A DNA stretch of 64,000 bases from Lachnospiraceae bacterium oral taxon 096. GTDB lineage: Bacteria; Bacillota; Clostridia; Lachnospirales; Lachnospiraceae. The notes below the pieces were generated by a model. The model searched no databases, was not told where the DNA came from, and worked only from the letters and a program-made list of their open reading frames with translations. Position numbers and translations under genes: made by a program. Below, in pieces: positions 62,305 to 64,000 of this stretch. Position 1 is the stretch's first letter, and every line of letters starts with the position of its first letter. The DNA is taken from the NCBI GenBank assembly GCA_018141845.1, contig CP073340.1, positions 1,389,001-1,453,000 of the forward strand, given 5' to 3'.

Positions 62305-64000
62305 CTATTCAACCACAGAACGATGATTCTTTGCTGTGGATTTTGCTGTTGGCTTTGCAGGGCGAACAAGCTGGAAGATAATCAGTGCAATCAAGATGAT
62401 AGCAACTGCTGTTCCAATGCTGAATCCTGCAGCACCAGTAAAGACGATACCTAATTGATAAATAATTAATGAAATAACATAGGCAAAGATACATTCATAA
62501 CCAATGGCAATCAAAGTCCACTTTCCAGAGCTCATCTCTCTCTTAATGGCACCGATGGCTGCAAAGCAAGGTGCACATAAAAGATTAAATACTAAGAATG
62601 AATAGGCAGCTAATGGAGTGATTGCTGCTTGCAATGCAGCCCAAATTGGCTGGCTGTTATCAACAAGGTCTTCTGCACTGGAGTGGAAGAGAACACCAAA
62701 GGTATTGACTACATTCTCCTTTGCAATAAGACCAGTAATGGCTGCAGAGGCAAACTTCCAGTCTCCAAAGCCAAGAGGCTTAAAGATATGGGCAATAACA
62801 CCACCAACAGCAGCCAAAATACTAGAATCCATGTCATCTGTCATTCCGAATGAACCACCAGCAAAGCTGAAGTTTGACAATAACCAAATTAAGATAGATG
62901 CCAAAAGAATAATGGTTCCCGCCTTTTTGATAAAACTTGTAGAACGCTCAAGCATGGAGCGAAAAATACTACCAGCGGTTGGCATATGATAAGGTGGAAG
63001 CTCGATAACAAATGGAGTTGTATCCCCAGCAAATAGAGCTGTCTTTTTTAACATAATACCAGAAATGATGATGGCAGCCATACCAACAAAGTAGGCACTT
63101 GGTCCAACCCAAGCAGCACCATTAAAGAGTGAACCAGCAATCAATGCGATAACTGGAACCTTTGCAGAACAAGGAATGAAAGTAGTTGTCATAACTGTCA
63201 TTCGACGATCATGCTCGCTCTCAATTGTTCTTGATGCCATAACTCCAGGAACACCACAACCTGTACCAACAAGGATAGGAATAAAACTCTTTCCTGAAAG
63301 ACCAAACTTTCTAAAAATTCTATCCATAACAAAGGCAATTCTGGCCATATATCCACAGCCCTCAAGGAAGGCGAGGAAAAAGAAAAGAAGTAACATCTGT
63401 GGAAGGAATCCAATAACAGATCCAACACCAGCGATAATACCATCTGAAACTAGGCCAATGAGCCATTTTGCACAACCAATATTTGTCAAGAAGTCACTCA
63501 CACCTGGCTGAACAATTTCACCGAAAAGAGTATCATTGATCCAGTCACTGATGGTTTTACCAATATTTGATATGGAAATATAGTAAACAACGAACATAAT
63601 GATGGCAAAGATTGGCAATGCCAAAATACGATTCGTGACAATGCGGTCAATTTTATCAGAGAGTGTCACCTTATTCTTATTGCGCTTTTTGTAGCAACGA
63701 TCAATAATCTTTGCGATATAGGAATAGCGTTCGGTTGTGATAATACTCTCTGCATCATCATCTTGCTCTTTCTCTACTGCAGCAATAATGCCTTCAAAGG
63801 TCTTCATCTGGCTATCAGGGAGAGAAAGTTGATTGAGTATCTTCTCATCTCTCTCAAAGATCTTGATAGCATACCAGCGTCTTGTTGCTTCAGAAACCTG
63901 TGTCAAGGAATCACCAATTTTCTTTAGTGCATCTTCGATTTTTGGATCGAAGTCATGGAGAGACTTTAAAGTAGCTCCAGATTGTGCAGCTGCAACGGCC
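62305..64000 (-). CDS. feoB: Ferrous iron transport protein FeoB, C-terminal part (5' truncated)
   Basis: The frame runs to the window edge without a start, leaving about 565 residues; the N-terminal G-domain is outside. The visible part holds the linker helices and the membrane gates: FLPQMLLLFFFLAFLEGCGYMARIA (blocks GFLPQM and LEGCGYMAR), GTGCGVPGVMASRTIE, FIPCSAKVPV and the second gate FNLLCAPCFAAIGA. FeoB imports Fe(II) across the cytoplasmic membrane, driven or gated by GTP. An in-frame TTG at 63906 is not a start, since coding sequence continues upstream. The Cys-rich partner gene follows. Confidence 0.95.
   Translation of the reverse strand, partial: AVAAAQSGATLKSLHDFDPKIEDALKKIGDSLTQVSEATRRWYAIKIFERDEKILNQLSLPDSQMKTFEGIIAAVEKEQDDDAESIITTERYSYIAKIIDRCYKKRNKNKVTLSDKIDRIVTNRILALPIFAIIMFVVYYISISNIGKTISDWINDTLFGEIVQPGVSDFLTNIGCAKWLIGLVSDGIIAGVGSVIGFLPQMLLLFFFLAFLEGCGYMARIAFVMDRIFRKFGLSGKSFIPILVGTGCGVPGVMASRTIESEHDRRMTVMTTTFIPCSAKVPVIALIAGSLFNGAAWVGPSAYFVGMAAIIISGIMLKKTALFAGDTTPFVIELPPYHMPTAGSIFRSMLERSTSFIKKAGTIILLASILIWLLSNFSFAGGSFGMTDDMDSSILAAVGGVIAHIFKPLGFGDWKFASAAITGLIAKENVVNTFGVLFHSSAEDLVDNSQPIWAALQAAITPLAAYSFLVFNLLCAPCFAAIGAIKREMSSGKWTLIAIGYECIFAYVISLIIYQLGIVFTGAAGFSIGTAVAIILIALIIFQLVRPAKPTAKSTAKNHRSVVE

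Overview
This window looks like chromosomal DNA of a low-GC anaerobic Firmicute, most probably a Lachnospiraceae-type clostridium. The evidence is an AT-biased composition, AGGAGG-type ribosome binding sites, tightly packed polycistronic operons, a pyrophosphate-type phosphofructokinase, the anaerobic (cobalt-early) cobalamin route, a DUF4317 protein, cell-wall-binding repeats and an IS200/IS605 element. I cannot name the species. Nearly all of the window is coding; the one large exception is about 1.2 kb at 33.55-34.78 kb.

Layout. (1) 0-5.2 kb: the end of an NlpC/P60 wall hydrolase, a lipoprotein-type barnase with its barstar inhibitor, then recJ, glyA and apt. (2) 5.25-18.9 kb: a 13-gene cobalamin operon (cobO, cbiD, cbiL, cbiH, a cbiJ-cbiE-cbiT fusion, a cbiA-cobT fusion, cobU, cobS, cbiB, cbiF, cobD, cbiP, cbiC), most genes overlapping or abutting. 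No cbiG, cobalt chelatase, cobalt transporter or cobalamin riboswitch is visible. (3) 18.9-22.7 kb: a DUF4317 gene, PPi-dependent phosphofructokinase and pgi. (4) 22.7-30.3 kb: a three-gene ABC importer, then a methionine module (stand-alone MetH reactivation domain, MetH without that domain, and a homocysteine methyltransferase-MTHFR fusion). MetH uses the cofactor made by region 2. (5) 30.4-33.5 kb: glgB, a TetR regulator and a DUF1275 membrane protein. (6) 33.55-34.78 kb: no believable gene, but many hairpins that suggest structured RNA. (7) 34.8-37.0 kb: a DUF6282 metal-hydrolase-like protein with a MatC/SLC13-type permease. (8) 37.0-38.8 kb: an IS605-type element with a frameshifted tnpA, intact tnpB and matching end hairpins. 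(9) 38.8-44.4 kb: tRNA-Met and tRNA-Val, a lipid kinase, ispF-cysS-mrnC-rlmB, ldh and tRNA-Thr. (10) 44.4-57.9 kb: polysaccharide deacetylase, YerC-pcrA, a small membrane protein, rlmD, guaB-apbE-gtrA-yfhO-argH, a NusG-domain-II protein and a small wall-binding protein. (11) 58-64 kb: fumC, divergent from a TetM-like GTPase fused to a YacP/Rae1-type NYN nuclease, then a Cys-rich Feo protein and the C-terminal part of feoB.

The most striking objects are the ribosome-GTPase/NYN-nuclease fusion (59.45-62.08 kb), the apparent large structured RNA region (about 33.7-34.7 kb), the CbiA-CobT and CbiJ-CbiE-CbiT fusions, and the lipid-anchored barnase with its barstar. Functional assignments rest on motifs read by eye; no database search was run.
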